A stretch of DNA of 64,000 nucleotides, taken from Pedobacter cryoconitis (lineage in GTDB: Bacteria > Bacteroidota > Bacteroidia > Sphingobacteriales > Sphingobacteriaceae). The DNA is taken from assembly GCF_014207135.1 (NCBI RefSeq), contig NZ_JACHCC010000017.1:1-64000 (forward strand), given 5' to 3'. Positions 16,907-26,444 of this stretch are shown here, piece after piece. Below the pieces are notes generated by a model. The model worked only from the letters and a program-made list of their open reading frames with translations. It did no database searches and was not told the origin of the DNA. Numbering within the stretch: the first letter of the stretch is position 1; each line of letters begins with the position of its first letter. The position numbers and the translations under genes were made by a program.

Positions 16907-19495
16907 CTAAATCGATGAATCTGGCACCTTTTCGAATTCGCTAACCCGACTGTAGAAACGGGCGACAAAGTTTTGAAAGGTATTCACTTCTTCCGCCCCA
17001 AGCCCAAGGAACTTGATCACGCCATAATGAATAGCTTTTCCAACTACATAATTTAATTCCTGTTCACTTGGTGCAGCAATTGTATTTCTTGAGATATCCG
17101 GAATGAATTTTCTTGAATTTACGTTTACGACTATAGTTGATATATCAAATACAGATGCAGCATAAGGCAACGTAAAATAAAAATCTTTGATAAGCACGTT
17201 TCGGATGAAAAGTTCTTGGCGTGGTAAATTGCTACTGTAGGTATAGAAATAACGTTTCTCTGGAATTTCAAATGGTAGGTAGAGGTTGTTCTTGTTACCT
17301 TCAAAAAGCGTTATTTTATTTTCAAATTTGTATGTAGGTAAGTCAGGCTCCTGTCCCAATGCAACAAGGGCTGCGTGATCAACACCCTCCAGTATCGAAT
17401 CTGTTGAAGTTACCTCCTCGCTATAACCGTAGTTCTTTACATTTTTAGGTAGTAAAATTGTGATCCAGGCTAATTTTGACCTCAACTTTTCGACGACATT
17501 CTCCGTGTCACCTTCAGTATAAGTCATACCACTTTCAAACTCTTTTCTGATTTCTTTGGTAACCACCGGAACCGATAGGTATTTAATTTCAGAACTGCTA
17601 AAATAATCATCAACTGGGATAGCGGCAAGGTCATTAGCTGGCACCAGACATTGCCAACTATCCCTCCTAGCAGCATACTCGCTATAAGTTTCATTCTCAT
17701 TTTCTTCGGCTAATGGCCGATACAAATAAACTGATTCATCAAGCCCAAGATCAGCCAGACTTCTAACGAAATCGGTTTTCTTACGAACTAGAACATATCC
17801 TTCAATGTCATTTAGATAATCCCCCAAATCAATTCTGTGAAAAGTCTTATCGGGTTCCGTTGTTGGGTAAAGTTCGTTTTTTATGGGTATGACTGGTTTA
17901 GAGTTGTCAAGCAATTGAAAGTTAATCCCATCTGTTAAGAAAAACTTGCAGAGAAATTCTCTGATTTTTTCAACGTTGGAATCAAACACCTGAAGGAATT
18001 GCTTATAATTCAGCGTAACTTCGGTACCGAAGAAACCAACCTCATTTTTTTCAGATAGAGACGTCCACTCGTTACCCTTTTCAAGTTGTATCACATGCAA
18101 ATCTTTTGCCTGATAGTGACGGGTTTTTACTGTTACCTCGTCGGATAGCATAAAGCATGATAAGAATCCAATTCCGTAATTCCCTATGGGTTTATAACTT
18201 AAGTCCTGTAATAGAAATTCGAAGGATTGATAGTAAGATACTCCTATATTCAAAAAGTGATTTTTGATAATCTCCATAGACATACCTACACCATTGTCTT
18301 TAATTGTAACCACATTACTTTCTTGATCGAGGACGACGCGAACAGTCGGAACGTAAGGATCTTCGCCTAGTGAACGTTTCTCGTTTTCCTGCCTGATCCT
18401 ACAGGCATCTAGAGAATTTTGAATTAGCTCTCTTAGCCCTAATTGCTTGCTTCCATAGATTTTTTCACCCATCAACAGCGAACTGATTGCCTCAAACTTT
18501 AAAGTCATTTTATAACCTGAAAAACTAAACCCCTCCGTTTCGATCTCATTTTTTGGTTTGGGATCTAAGGGTAGGTTGTATTCGCTTTTCATACCTGCCA
18601 CTAAAGCAAGCGCTCCACTAAGTTCCGTTTCAACCCACCCAATATAGGTCAGTAGTTTTCGGTGGATATCTGCATTTTTTGACTTTCCATAAAAATAAAT
18701 TTCTCGCAACTGAGTTCGGGCGTTTAAAACAATCTTGTCATTATTTAAAACATCAAAATGCTGTTTCCATTCTTTTTCGCTGGAACCTTGAGGCGATATG
18801 AGTTCATAAAGGCGATAGGGAGTCCGATTAGCGTCAATATCTAAAATATCCGCAAGGCGGAGAATGCATGCAACATATTGGGAATTGAATTGATAATCAC
18901 CACGAACCTCATGGTGTCTGAGTTTAGTCTTGATCCAATCATAGTCGCGGGTGTGGCTTTCGCAAATTAGCGCCAGATCTTCGGCAAGACTAAGGTGAGG
19001 TAGGCCGGGAACTGTAAGCTTGTCTTTTAAATTTAACTTTATGTAGCGACCCGATAGCTGGCCATGAATACGCCTTATATACTCTTGGGTAGCTTCAGTA
19101 TCATTTCCGTTCAACAGCCGTAGCATGGCAGAATACTTAGTATTGCAAAACGCAAAATTGTCCGACTTGATATCCTTTAAATCCGTTTCACTTACGCCCA
19201 TTCCTACATCATGTAACAAAGCAGCACAAATCAATAATGCAATTTCCAAATCAGACAATTTCGCGTAGTCTTCAACCAACTTAGACATATATTGCATGAT
19301 GCGGAAAGAATGCCCCGTATTGTGTAACGTGTAAAGAGGAAAAATTGCGGAAATACGAGTATCAAGGATTGGCGTGACGAACTCTAGTACACCATTTATA
19401 ATACTGAGAAATGGGCTTTCCTTATTTTTAAGAAATTTTGGTAGATCGAGTTCGTAAAATAGGGATGGACATTCACTTTTCGTAGCGTCGGACAT
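16907..19495 (-). CDS. HD-domain + Hsp90-type ATPase fusion protein
   Basis: An 862-aa protein from ATG 19495. The N-terminal third is an HD-type fold: TLHNTGHSFRIMQYM, then the HD pair in CAALLHDVGMG (about residue 95), a later His in ESHTRDYD, and Asp in ILRLADILDID. The second part is a GHKL/Hsp90-type ATPase: LRELIQNSLDACRIRQ (N box), TIKDNGVGMSM (G1) and GNYGIGFLSCFM (G2). The C-terminal third resembles the Hsp90 middle domain. HD plus Hsp90 fusions are described as bacterial stand-alone proteins, sometimes in defence islands. I infer an HD phosphohydrolase or nucleotidase controlled by ATP-driven clamping. It is transcribed alone. Confidence 0.75.
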   Translation of the reverse strand: MSDATKSECPSLFYELDLPKFLKNKESPFLSIINGVLEFVTPILDTRISAIFPLYTLHNTGHSFRIMQYMSKLVEDYAKLSDLEIALLICAALLHDVGMGVSETDLKDIKSDNFAFCNTKYSAMLRLLNGNDTEATQEYIRRIHGQLSGRYIKLNLKDKLTVPGLPHLSLAEDLALICESHTRDYDWIKTKLRHHEVRGDYQFNSQYVACILRLADILDIDANRTPYRLYELISPQGSSEKEWKQHFDVLNNDKIVLNARTQLREIYFYGKSKNADIHRKLLTYIGWVETELSGALALVAGMKSEYNLPLDPKPKNEIETEGFSFSGYKMTLKFEAISSLLMGEKIYGSKQLGLRELIQNSLDACRIRQENEKRSLGEDPYVPTVRVVLDQESNVVTIKDNGVGMSMEIIKNHFLNIGVSYYQSFEFLLQDLSYKPIGNYGIGFLSCFMLSDEVTVKTRHYQAKDLHVIQLEKGNEWTSLSEKNEVGFFGTEVTLNYKQFLQVFDSNVEKIREFLCKFFLTDGINFQLLDNSKPVIPIKNELYPTTEPDKTFHRIDLGDYLNDIEGYVLVRKKTDFVRSLADLGLDESVYLYRPLAEENENETYSEYAARRDSWQCLVPANDLAAIPVDDYFSSSEIKYLSVPVVTKEIRKEFESGMTYTEGDTENVVEKLRSKLAWITILLPKNVKNYGYSEEVTSTDSILEGVDHAALVALGQEPDLPTYKFENKITLFEGNKNNLYLPFEIPEKRYFYTYSSNLPRQELFIRNVLIKDFYFTLPYAASVFDISTIVVNVNSRKFIPDISRNTIAAPSEQELNYVVGKAIHYGVIKFLGLGAEEVNTFQNFVARFYSRVSEFEKVPDSSI

Positions 19496-19655
19496 AATAA
19501 TCAACTTTAACTGTTAAAGATAAATATCCTTAACTAAGTGGCAAGCCATTGATGCTACAAAAACACAGACTTCAAAATGGCTCAAATTAATTTGCTCCAA
19601 ATATCCTGACTTTAAAACACTATTATGTGTCAGATGAATCATTAAAAAGGAGCAA

Positions 19656-19944
19656 ATGGAAAAAAAAAAGGAACGAACCAACTACACAGAAATCTTAGCT
19701 ATTTTTAAATGCAAAAAGTTTTAAAGTTCACAAGATTGAATTTCCGTTCCCATTAGTGGGGCTGATCGAAAGCGAGATTTTGACAGAAGAAGATTATGCA
19801 GTTTCATTAATCCAAGGAGAATACATCAGCATAGCTGGTCTAGATTTCTTTGGAAAAATGTTCGACTCAGAAAGAGTGCTGAACCAGAAAAACTCAAGCG
19901 GTTTATTGATCATATTGAAGGGTAGTTCGATACAAATGACATAA
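19656..19944 (+). pseudogene. Decayed gene of unknown type
   Basis: Coding-like pieces are spread over three frames: MEKKKERTNYTEILAIF from 19656, then FKVHKIEFPFPLVGLIESEI and TEEDYAVSLIQGEYISIAGL in the next frame, then EPEKLKRFIDHIEG in the third before a stop. The pieces run in order without overlap, as expected for one gene with two frameshifts. I do not recognise the family. It lies 78 bases before the DUF262 gene on the same strand and may be a lost first gene of that unit. Confidence 0.4.
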
Positions 19945-20021
19945 TATGCAATTAAGAGAATAGACGGGCGATAAAAAATGTATATTGTTCGCTGCAAATT
20001 ACTATAAACCTAAATCGTACG

Positions 20022-21200
20022 ATGGATAATAGAGTATACTATGGACAGTATTCCCTTAAACACTGGCTTGACCTGATCTTAAAGAAAAATGTTATTCTTC
20101 CAGAATATCAACGATTTTTTGTTTGGGATGAGGATAAGGTCAGGATGCTAATCAAAGCACTCAAAAATAGTCAATTCGTACCACCGATAACAATTGGAGC
20201 CTTTAGCATAGATGGAGCAACCCAAAATTTGATACTTGATGGCCAGCAACGATTGACTACCGTTTTGTTGGCATATTTAGGGCTATTCCCCGACAAAGAT
20301 CTCTTTAAAGGGACAGTCGATAGGTTAGCAAATGAAAATGATGATGACGTTGATGGCGATGACCAACTAGATAATATTCTGCAATGGAATTTTAAAAAGT
20401 TAACCGAAAAAGGTAATAACAAAGCCGCTATCCTCGATCAGATAACACCGGGTAATTACAAAGTAATTGACTTCGAAATCGATGAGGATTTTCTGAAAAA
20501 AACATTCTTGGGTTTTTCCTACCTGGTGCCGCAAAATAGCGATCAGCAGGTTCAACAAAAATACTATTCTTCAGTATTCAGGAGTATAAATGTTGCAGGT
20601 CAAAGATTATTTTCGCAGGAAAGCAGGGCATCTCTATACTTTTTGAAAGATGGTCTGAGAGATTTCTTTGACCCTCCTTATATGAAGCGCATTACGATCA
20701 AGAATTATAGTACTGAGAGTACATTAGATTTTCTGAGATTTTTGGCCCTGTTATCTCAATATGCTAAGGAGGGTAATGCTAATAATGTGGCTGCAGGGTT
20801 CAAATCCAAAATGGAGGATTATTACGAAGAATATATTTATTCGGTGGCAGGTGAAGAACCCTCGCCAAAGTATAGACCGTTTTTGGAGATATTTCTTGAT
20901 GGAAACTTCCAACCACGATTCGAAAAGTTAGATCAGACAATTAGGGAGTTGAATATACCCGCACAGTTCACCTCCATAATAGAAATGGATACCTATCTGT
21001 TCGGACTTATTTATGCCATAATATTCGAAGGTAAAGACATCGATACAACTAGGAGAGAAGAGCTAATTGTTGATATTGACGCAAAAATTGCTGAGTTTAA
21101 AAGCGTAGATGCCCATAAAAAAGCGCCCAGTGCTCTTAAATATTTGCGCGCTCGAATCACTTCATCTATAGAAATCTATAATAACTATTTACATGGGTAG
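20022..21200 (+). CDS. DUF262 (GmrS/ParB-like) protein
   Basis: A 392-aa protein. The DUF262 domain fills the N-terminus: SLKHWLDLILKKNVILPEYQ, RFFVWDEDKVRMLIKAL, and the hallmark LILDGQQRLTTVLLAYLGL (DGQQR at 73-77). DUF262 forms the NTP-binding part of GmrSD-type restriction proteins and of the BrxU/SspE group. The usual C-terminal DUF1524 HNH nuclease is not seen, since the protein is too short and shows no HxxP/NxxxH pattern. The next gene overlaps by eight bases and has a HEPN-like motif, so the nuclease role may be supplied in trans. Start ATG is well placed. Confidence 0.75.
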   Translation: MDNRVYYGQYSLKHWLDLILKKNVILPEYQRFFVWDEDKVRMLIKALKNSQFVPPITIGAFSIDGATQNLILDGQQRLTTVLLAYLGLFPDKDLFKGTVDRLANENDDDVDGDDQLDNILQWNFKKLTEKGNNKAAILDQITPGNYKVIDFEIDEDFLKKTFLGFSYLVPQNSDQQVQQKYYSSVFRSINVAGQRLFSQESRASLYFLKDGLRDFFDPPYMKRITIKNYSTESTLDFLRFLALLSQYAKEGNANNVAAGFKSKMEDYYEEYIYSVAGEEPSPKYRPFLEIFLDGNFQPRFEKLDQTIRELNIPAQFTSIIEMDTYLFGLIYAIIFEGKDIDTTRREELIVDIDAKIAEFKSVDAHKKAPSALKYLRARITSSIEIYNNYLHG

Positions 21201-21921
21201 ACACACAGATTTTATTCTTTCTCCTGTTACAGACATTCTTATTGATGTAGTGTCAGCAAGTGCTAGTGTGGGTGTTGGCATTGAAACGTTCCCTTTAACA
21301 GAGTATGTAATGCAGTCTACATTTTTAAAAATGACAGGTTTTCACGAGCAAAAGATGAAATGTATCTGCTGGGAACTGGCGACTGACGACTATGAATACC
21401 GTTACGAGTTTACACGCAAGGCAATGGGTGAATTTTCAAATTACGATGATAAGGTTAAAGTTTATAAAGACTTGCTCTCGCAGATAAAAAAGCACGCGAA
21501 CTATGATGTTGCCAATGATATAGGTAGAGCCTCTCTCCTGCGGACAGCCCGTCGGGAAATTAAGACGATATTTGAAGGAACAGCGGTATTATCGTGGACG
21601 CAGGAAGCTTTCGAAAAGTACCAAAGCTTAGTAAGTATATATCAATTTAATCACTTTGCCACCGACGATAACACACTGTTTGCTGAGACCAATAATTTGT
21701 ACTCTTTGAAGAAAGTCTATGAAAACCACTTGTATAGGCATAGGAACAGATGCGCTCATAATCTACTTTCCTACCAGGAAAACTTGCCATCGCTTAAGAC
21801 ACTGGCAGATCCTAATTACCATTACAACAACTACTATTTTTGGTTTGCTCTGCTTAATTTAATGGATAAAATTTACATTGAGTTGTACCGGAAGTATCAG
21901 CAGGTGTTCGAGGAGCGATAG
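21193..21921 (+). CDS. HEPN-like protein partnered with DUF262
   Basis: A 242-aa protein whose ATG lies within the end of the DUF262 gene (eight-base overlap), indicating translational coupling. The C-terminal region is helical and contains YENHLYRHRNRCAHNLLSY. R184-N-R-C-A-H189 fits the Rx4-6H catalytic motif of HEPN ribonucleases, in the usual position at the start of a late helix. The N-terminal half shows no motif that I know. HEPN proteins often act as RNA-cleaving effectors in abortive infection. I infer that DUF262 is the sensor or regulator and this the effector. A strong terminator follows. Confidence 0.65.
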   Translation: MGRHTDFILSPVTDILIDVVSASASVGVGIETFPLTEYVMQSTFLKMTGFHEQKMKCICWELATDDYEYRYEFTRKAMGEFSNYDDKVKVYKDLLSQIKKHANYDVANDIGRASLLRTARREIKTIFEGTAVLSWTQEAFEKYQSLVSIYQFNHFATDDNTLFAETNNLYSLKKVYENHLYRHRNRCAHNLLSYQENLPSLKTLADPNYHYNNYYFWFALLNLMDKIYIELYRKYQQVFEER

Positions 21922-22010
21922 CGTTTGAATTTGGAAAACCGTGTAAATAAAGCTATGAAATTGAATATTTTGTTCAAAGAGAAAATAGGAACTTATTGCC
22001 TATTCACAAT

Positions 22011-22050
22011 GCGTAATACAATTTAATTAAAAATTGTATTACGCTTTTTT
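22011..22050 (+). terminator. Rho-independent terminator after DUF262-HEPN
   Basis: A 14-base stem (GCGTAATACAATTT with AAATTGTATTACGC), a short A/T loop and then TTTTTT. The rest of the 350-base gap to 22270 between two convergent units has no further recognisable feature. Confidence 0.85.
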
Positions 22051-22270
22051 AGTGTACTGAACCTTAGATAAAAAATTCTGTGTAAATGATTTGTTCACTA
22101 GTACTTAATTTCTAGTAATACTGTCAACCACCTTTTTTATAGTGGAACGAATATAAACCTGCTGGAATGGAAATCTTAAAAATTCGACCAAGAAATCCGT
22201 CTTATAACTTAAAAATTCCGAATAACTAGGCAGTCTTTAGGACACATCAATCATTAAATCCGGCTTGGCA

Positions 22271-23773
22271 TTAATAAGCGCTCGGATTTTTAAGATTTCC
22301 GTCGATGATAATTACAGCAATTTTTGAAGTAGTTGGAGCGTTTACAAATCCATGAAACACCGCTGGAATTGTAAATACGTTATTTGCTACCGATGTCGAA
22401 GGAAGGATTTTGTCTGTCAAATCGAGAATGCATAGGATAGCAAGGTCTGCCGAAAGTGCAGAGGCGTACACTGATGGTTGCCGTTTATACTTATCAACCA
22501 TTTTCGCCCGGTCAGAGATTTTTTTTTCTACCTTCAATTCTGCAATAATATTCTGGTAGCGAATTTCCACGCGCCCTCCTGCAACATGACCTTCTTTTAT
22601 AATGTCACCGCCGATCGTCGGGTTGGCGGATAAGTAAGTAATCAGGCGATCCCGGAAATCATCCTCTGATAATTTGCCAATGGTTTTATAAATACCGTGT
22701 AAAGCGCAATAACCTGCATAGTTCAATATGCCGGAAAGCAAAATAATAAAGTGATCGAGTTCCTGGCTATCAATATCCGGCAAGTCTTTTTTTATTTCCA
22801 AACCTATGTCCCAGGCTTTTTTATTCAGTTTGCTAAATCCTGTAGGGTATTTAAAAGTTTTTTCATCGATTACCTGCGTAATCAATTCATCGTACCCAAT
22901 AAGATGCGGATAAGCTGGTTCTTCGCTGACAGATAGCAATTGGGCCATCAGTTTGATCGCGATTGGAGGGTCAAATGTATTTTGCGCATATTTAAAAACC
23001 ACCTGCCCCCTGATTGAATAAGAGAGGGCATTTGTCAATTGAATTTCCGGGAGTGACAGTACAAAAAAATCGTCCCCAGTAGTACTAACATGCCGAATGA
23101 TCAATTTATCATAATTCTCCGGCAAGCGGTTAAGTTTGATTACACCATTGATAGTATATTGCGTTTTAGGTTTGAGCAATTGCGGGTTTGCCCAAGGCTC
23201 GTTATCTGTAGAAAATTGCACTGAAAGCATGAGTGGTTCAGCTTCTTTTTTCTCCTCGCTGTCAGGAGTAGAGATATGTCGCTGAAAATGCGCATATGGG
23301 TTTGTTTCGATTCCATGCACGAATGGCAAGCTGATGATCGCAAGTTCATCGATTTTTTTGTAAAAATCTGTCAACTGATTACTGGCACTTAGCCCGGCTG
23401 CCAATATTAGAGCAACTTCGATTGACGGCCTGGAATGATCCAACTTCGCGGCTACCCCGGAAAGATGTTCTAAATTGAATTGATTGGCTTGCTTTAAGGC
23501 ATCGGATTTGCCATCACCTGATTTCAGCGACTGAAGATAAGCGGCCTGAAATTTGGCGACCAAAAAAAAGCATTCCAGAAAACGAAAGTATGGCTCGTCA
23601 AATGTATCTACGATAGTCTCGCATAACTTTTTAGTGGTTTCAATAATGGCATCCAGCTTTTCGATAATGCTTGGCAGGCCGGCTTTAACGCCGGGCGCAA
23701 GTGCCATTTTATATTCCCTTAAATCGAATTGCAATTGGTCAAACTCTGGCGAACTACTACGCTTTGAATACAT
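22271..23773 (-). CDS. Predicted PD-(D/E)XK nuclease, second gene of a two-gene unit
   Basis: A 500-aa protein. Residues 1-150 are helical. About 180-300 looks beta-rich, resembling an Ig-like domain (EPWANPQLLKPKTQYTING). The C-terminus shows a nuclease pattern: an acidic helix DDFRDRLITYL (371-381), GRVEIRY with E403, IIAELKVEKK with E412-x-K414, and KRQPSVYA with Q432 to Y436, as in the QxxxY motif of RecB-like nucleases. This matches PD-(D/E)XK order and spacing by eye. The ATG overlaps the end of the upstream 895-aa gene by 17 bases, so the two are coupled. I do not recognise the protein as part of a named system. Confidence 0.6.
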   Translation of the reverse strand: MYSKRSSSPEFDQLQFDLREYKMALAPGVKAGLPSIIEKLDAIIETTKKLCETIVDTFDEPYFRFLECFFLVAKFQAAYLQSLKSGDGKSDALKQANQFNLEHLSGVAAKLDHSRPSIEVALILAAGLSASNQLTDFYKKIDELAIISLPFVHGIETNPYAHFQRHISTPDSEEKKEAEPLMLSVQFSTDNEPWANPQLLKPKTQYTINGVIKLNRLPENYDKLIIRHVSTTGDDFFVLSLPEIQLTNALSYSIRGQVVFKYAQNTFDPPIAIKLMAQLLSVSEEPAYPHLIGYDELITQVIDEKTFKYPTGFSKLNKKAWDIGLEIKKDLPDIDSQELDHFIILLSGILNYAGYCALHGIYKTIGKLSEDDFRDRLITYLSANPTIGGDIIKEGHVAGGRVEIRYQNIIAELKVEKKISDRAKMVDKYKRQPSVYASALSADLAILCILDLTDKILPSTSVANNVFTIPAVFHGFVNAPTTSKIAVIIIDGNLKNPSAY

Positions 23774-26444
23774 TGGCTGCGATTTTTAACTTGTTTAATT
23801 TTTCTGATCGGTCGGCAGTTATTTCAACCGCGGCCATTAATTGCCAAAATTCGATGTTACGTCTTACGCGTTTATTGGCTTCCACATCGGTAAACTTAAG
23901 TTTTAAACTGACTGTTACCTCTTCCAGCAATGTGTAACACTCAAAGTAGCCGAGGATCGCTAAGATGTGCGCCACTTCAAAATGTCGCTCTATAGCCGTT
24001 CCCGGCAAAGCAAAGAGTTCACGAAATTGCGCTTCCTGCGCCACAATGAATTTCCTATCCAGATGATGCATTTTAAAATAAAAATCCAAACGGTCGTCCT
24101 GACCACCGCCACCATTATAAGGAAAACGGATTAAAAAGGACAATACACCGTCAAGCCAAAGGGAATAAACTTCCGGTGCCTTTTTTGCTAAATACCACAA
24201 TTTTTCCAGTTGCTCTTTTGCCTGGTAATAATCACCGGTTTTGACCCTCGGGCTAATAAAGTTTGCCGGTATTTTATAAAGCGCCTCAGGCTGATCGGCT
24301 ACAAAAGACAGTATCTGATCAACTACACCGGACAATTTTGTATCATCATCCTCTTTGGAATAAATGTCGGCGATCCGTACCAACAGAACGGTCATTTCGT
24401 ACCTTTCACGCTCGCTCATAAAAGGCCGTAAATTATTCGAAATTTCTATGGCATTGTTAATCACAAACGCCCAGTTGGTGTATAAAGCATCCTTATGGAT
24501 TTTAAGATACGCAGCTGTGATCCTTTCAGGATAGTTATCGGCAACAGTGCCCAAAATCATTAAAGCCAGGCCTTTAATTCCAGGCTCTTTGTCTTCCAGA
24601 AAAACGTTGAAGAGATCCCAAAGCGATGTAGTTAGCAGCATTTGGAACTTTTCAAATATTTTGTTCAGAAAAAGCAGTGCTGTATGTCGAATATTTTTTG
24701 AATCTGGGTCGAGTAAATGCGTATATAATTGTGGAATAAAACCAGCTAGCATTGCCGGATCTTTGCCGTAATCTGTTACTATCTTGATCAGTTCCTTTTT
24801 ATATTTTTCATTCTTCGCTGAACTGATTTCAGGAATGATGGAATATACTTTGGGGAGATTTTGATGGGGAGCAACCTTGCATAATTCACCGATTATTTTT
24901 TTCGTTTCCTGGTAACGATTATGAATTTCCTGCTCAATGTTCTTGACCTCGTAGAAGTTTTTACCAACCAGGTAATTAAAAGTGGTGCGTTCATCAGGCT
25001 CTTTATTTTCCAGTTCTTCCTCGTAAAATTTAAATAGCGCTTCTTCTTCGGCGACTTTGGACAGATAACCTAAAAAGCCATCGAACCGGCTTTGAAACAA
25101 CTCCGGTCTTTGTTGGATGAAATAAGACAGCTGATGTCTTGCAGCTGTTTGGACTTCTTCAGGCACGCCGCTATTTAGGATATCAGCCACTAATTCATCT
25201 ACAAGTGTTGTTGTGATTTCAGGATGATTGTCGGCAAACGCCCTATTATTTAATAAATTGATCGTTAGTCTGGGGAATAGGGCCTTTGCCGCAACAGAGA
25301 GCTTCACTTTTTCTTTAGTTAAGCAGGCGAATGTACTTGGAGGGTCTTGATTGAATAATACTTGAATAGTTTCTAACGTAACTCCGTCAGCGGATTCCTC
25401 ATATTGGTTATCCGTAAATTCTAGCGACCGGATGATTTCCGGTGCCAGAGCGGCTACAAATTCAGGTAAGGTTGCTGTTAATCTTTGTAACAACAAGTCA
25501 ATGTTGATCCGAGTATTTTTTTCATTAACAGCAAGATGCTGCCTGAAAATAGTTTGCAATTGTTCCGGGGCCACCTTAGCTAACCTGATCAGCAACGCCT
25601 CTGCATTTTGAAAATTTCTTTCTGGATTTGCCGGTTCGCCAATGTGTCGCTTATACCAAAGCCGCGTGATCAGGGTGTCGATGGTTAGTATGTGGTCGTC
25701 GATATTATTGACTTCAATATAGAAGTTAAGAATTTTTGCCAGTCTATCGAAGTGCGGCGAAGTGCCTGTTTGTGCTTTTGCCACATCGAGTAAATTAACC
25801 GGGAAATACTTTCGGCCAGCCATGACTGCGCAAGCGGCCTCGATGCAATACGCGCCAGCCTGTTCGTCTTCAAAATACATCAACAGCACATTTAGTGCAT
25901 CATCACTGAAAAAAGAAGGATCAAGCAACGCTGCCGCCGAAAGCTTCGATGCTGTTATCGACCGCTGCGATTCATCTGCCAGGCCTACAAGCATTTTGAG
26001 AATAGATAATTGCGTCGGATTTGCCTTAAACCTGCCCGCAGCGATCAAAACATTAGTTTCCTGCTTGATCTTTTCAGCGAGGTCTGTTCGCAACTTTTCT
26101 CTTTCTGATTGCTCTTCTGTTTGCTTTTGCAATTTTTCTAAAATGACCTCTCCATAGTTTGGTTTGCTCCTCGCCTGGTGAAAATTACAATTGATGCAAT
26201 TTTGTGCTATGAACTCTTCCGCAATAACCGATAGTCGAAGCCAGTCTGCTGGAAAGGCTGCATGTTGGCAATCCAGTTTTACGTTATTAGGAATACGATA
26301 CATTTCCGCCACCATTCCCCGTGCATAGCCCTGAACAGTCAAGTGCACACACCATTTTTCGACCTGAGGCATTAATTCGATGTTTTCCAGACCGATTTCT
26401 TTTATTTCCTCAATGTTTTTTTGGATACTGTCTATTTTGACCAT
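23757..26444 (-). CDS. Large helical-repeat (HEAT-like) protein, first gene of a two-gene unit
   Basis: An 895-aa protein built almost wholly of helices with HEAT/ARM-like spacing, for example HTALLFLNKIFEKFQM and DKEPGIKGLALMILGTVADN (about 600-660). Near the N-terminus a cysteine/histidine cluster may bind zinc: C59 with H61, then NCINCNFH (C83, C86, H89). No P-loop or nuclease motif was seen. Repeat scaffolds of this size often act as sensors or ring platforms for an effector; here the coupled downstream gene is a predicted nuclease. The function is inference. It is transcribed from the gap at 26445-26800. Confidence 0.6.
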   Translation of the reverse strand: MVKIDSIQKNIEEIKEIGLENIELMPQVEKWCVHLTVQGYARGMVAEMYRIPNNVKLDCQHAAFPADWLRLSVIAEEFIAQNCINCNFHQARSKPNYGEVILEKLQKQTEEQSEREKLRTDLAEKIKQETNVLIAAGRFKANPTQLSILKMLVGLADESQRSITASKLSAAALLDPSFFSDDALNVLLMYFEDEQAGAYCIEAACAVMAGRKYFPVNLLDVAKAQTGTSPHFDRLAKILNFYIEVNNIDDHILTIDTLITRLWYKRHIGEPANPERNFQNAEALLIRLAKVAPEQLQTIFRQHLAVNEKNTRINIDLLLQRLTATLPEFVAALAPEIIRSLEFTDNQYEESADGVTLETIQVLFNQDPPSTFACLTKEKVKLSVAAKALFPRLTINLLNNRAFADNHPEITTTLVDELVADILNSGVPEEVQTAARHQLSYFIQQRPELFQSRFDGFLGYLSKVAEEEALFKFYEEELENKEPDERTTFNYLVGKNFYEVKNIEQEIHNRYQETKKIIGELCKVAPHQNLPKVYSIIPEISSAKNEKYKKELIKIVTDYGKDPAMLAGFIPQLYTHLLDPDSKNIRHTALLFLNKIFEKFQMLLTTSLWDLFNVFLEDKEPGIKGLALMILGTVADNYPERITAAYLKIHKDALYTNWAFVINNAIEISNNLRPFMSERERYEMTVLLVRIADIYSKEDDDTKLSGVVDQILSFVADQPEALYKIPANFISPRVKTGDYYQAKEQLEKLWYLAKKAPEVYSLWLDGVLSFLIRFPYNGGGGQDDRLDFYFKMHHLDRKFIVAQEAQFRELFALPGTAIERHFEVAHILAILGYFECYTLLEEVTVSLKLKFTDVEANKRVRRNIEFWQLMAAVEITADRSEKLNKLKIAANVFKA

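Noticed and set aside
25762..26157. A 131-codon plus-strand frame within the 895-aa gene
   Set aside because: Antisense shadow of a well-formed long gene; Ser/Cys-rich with no motif.
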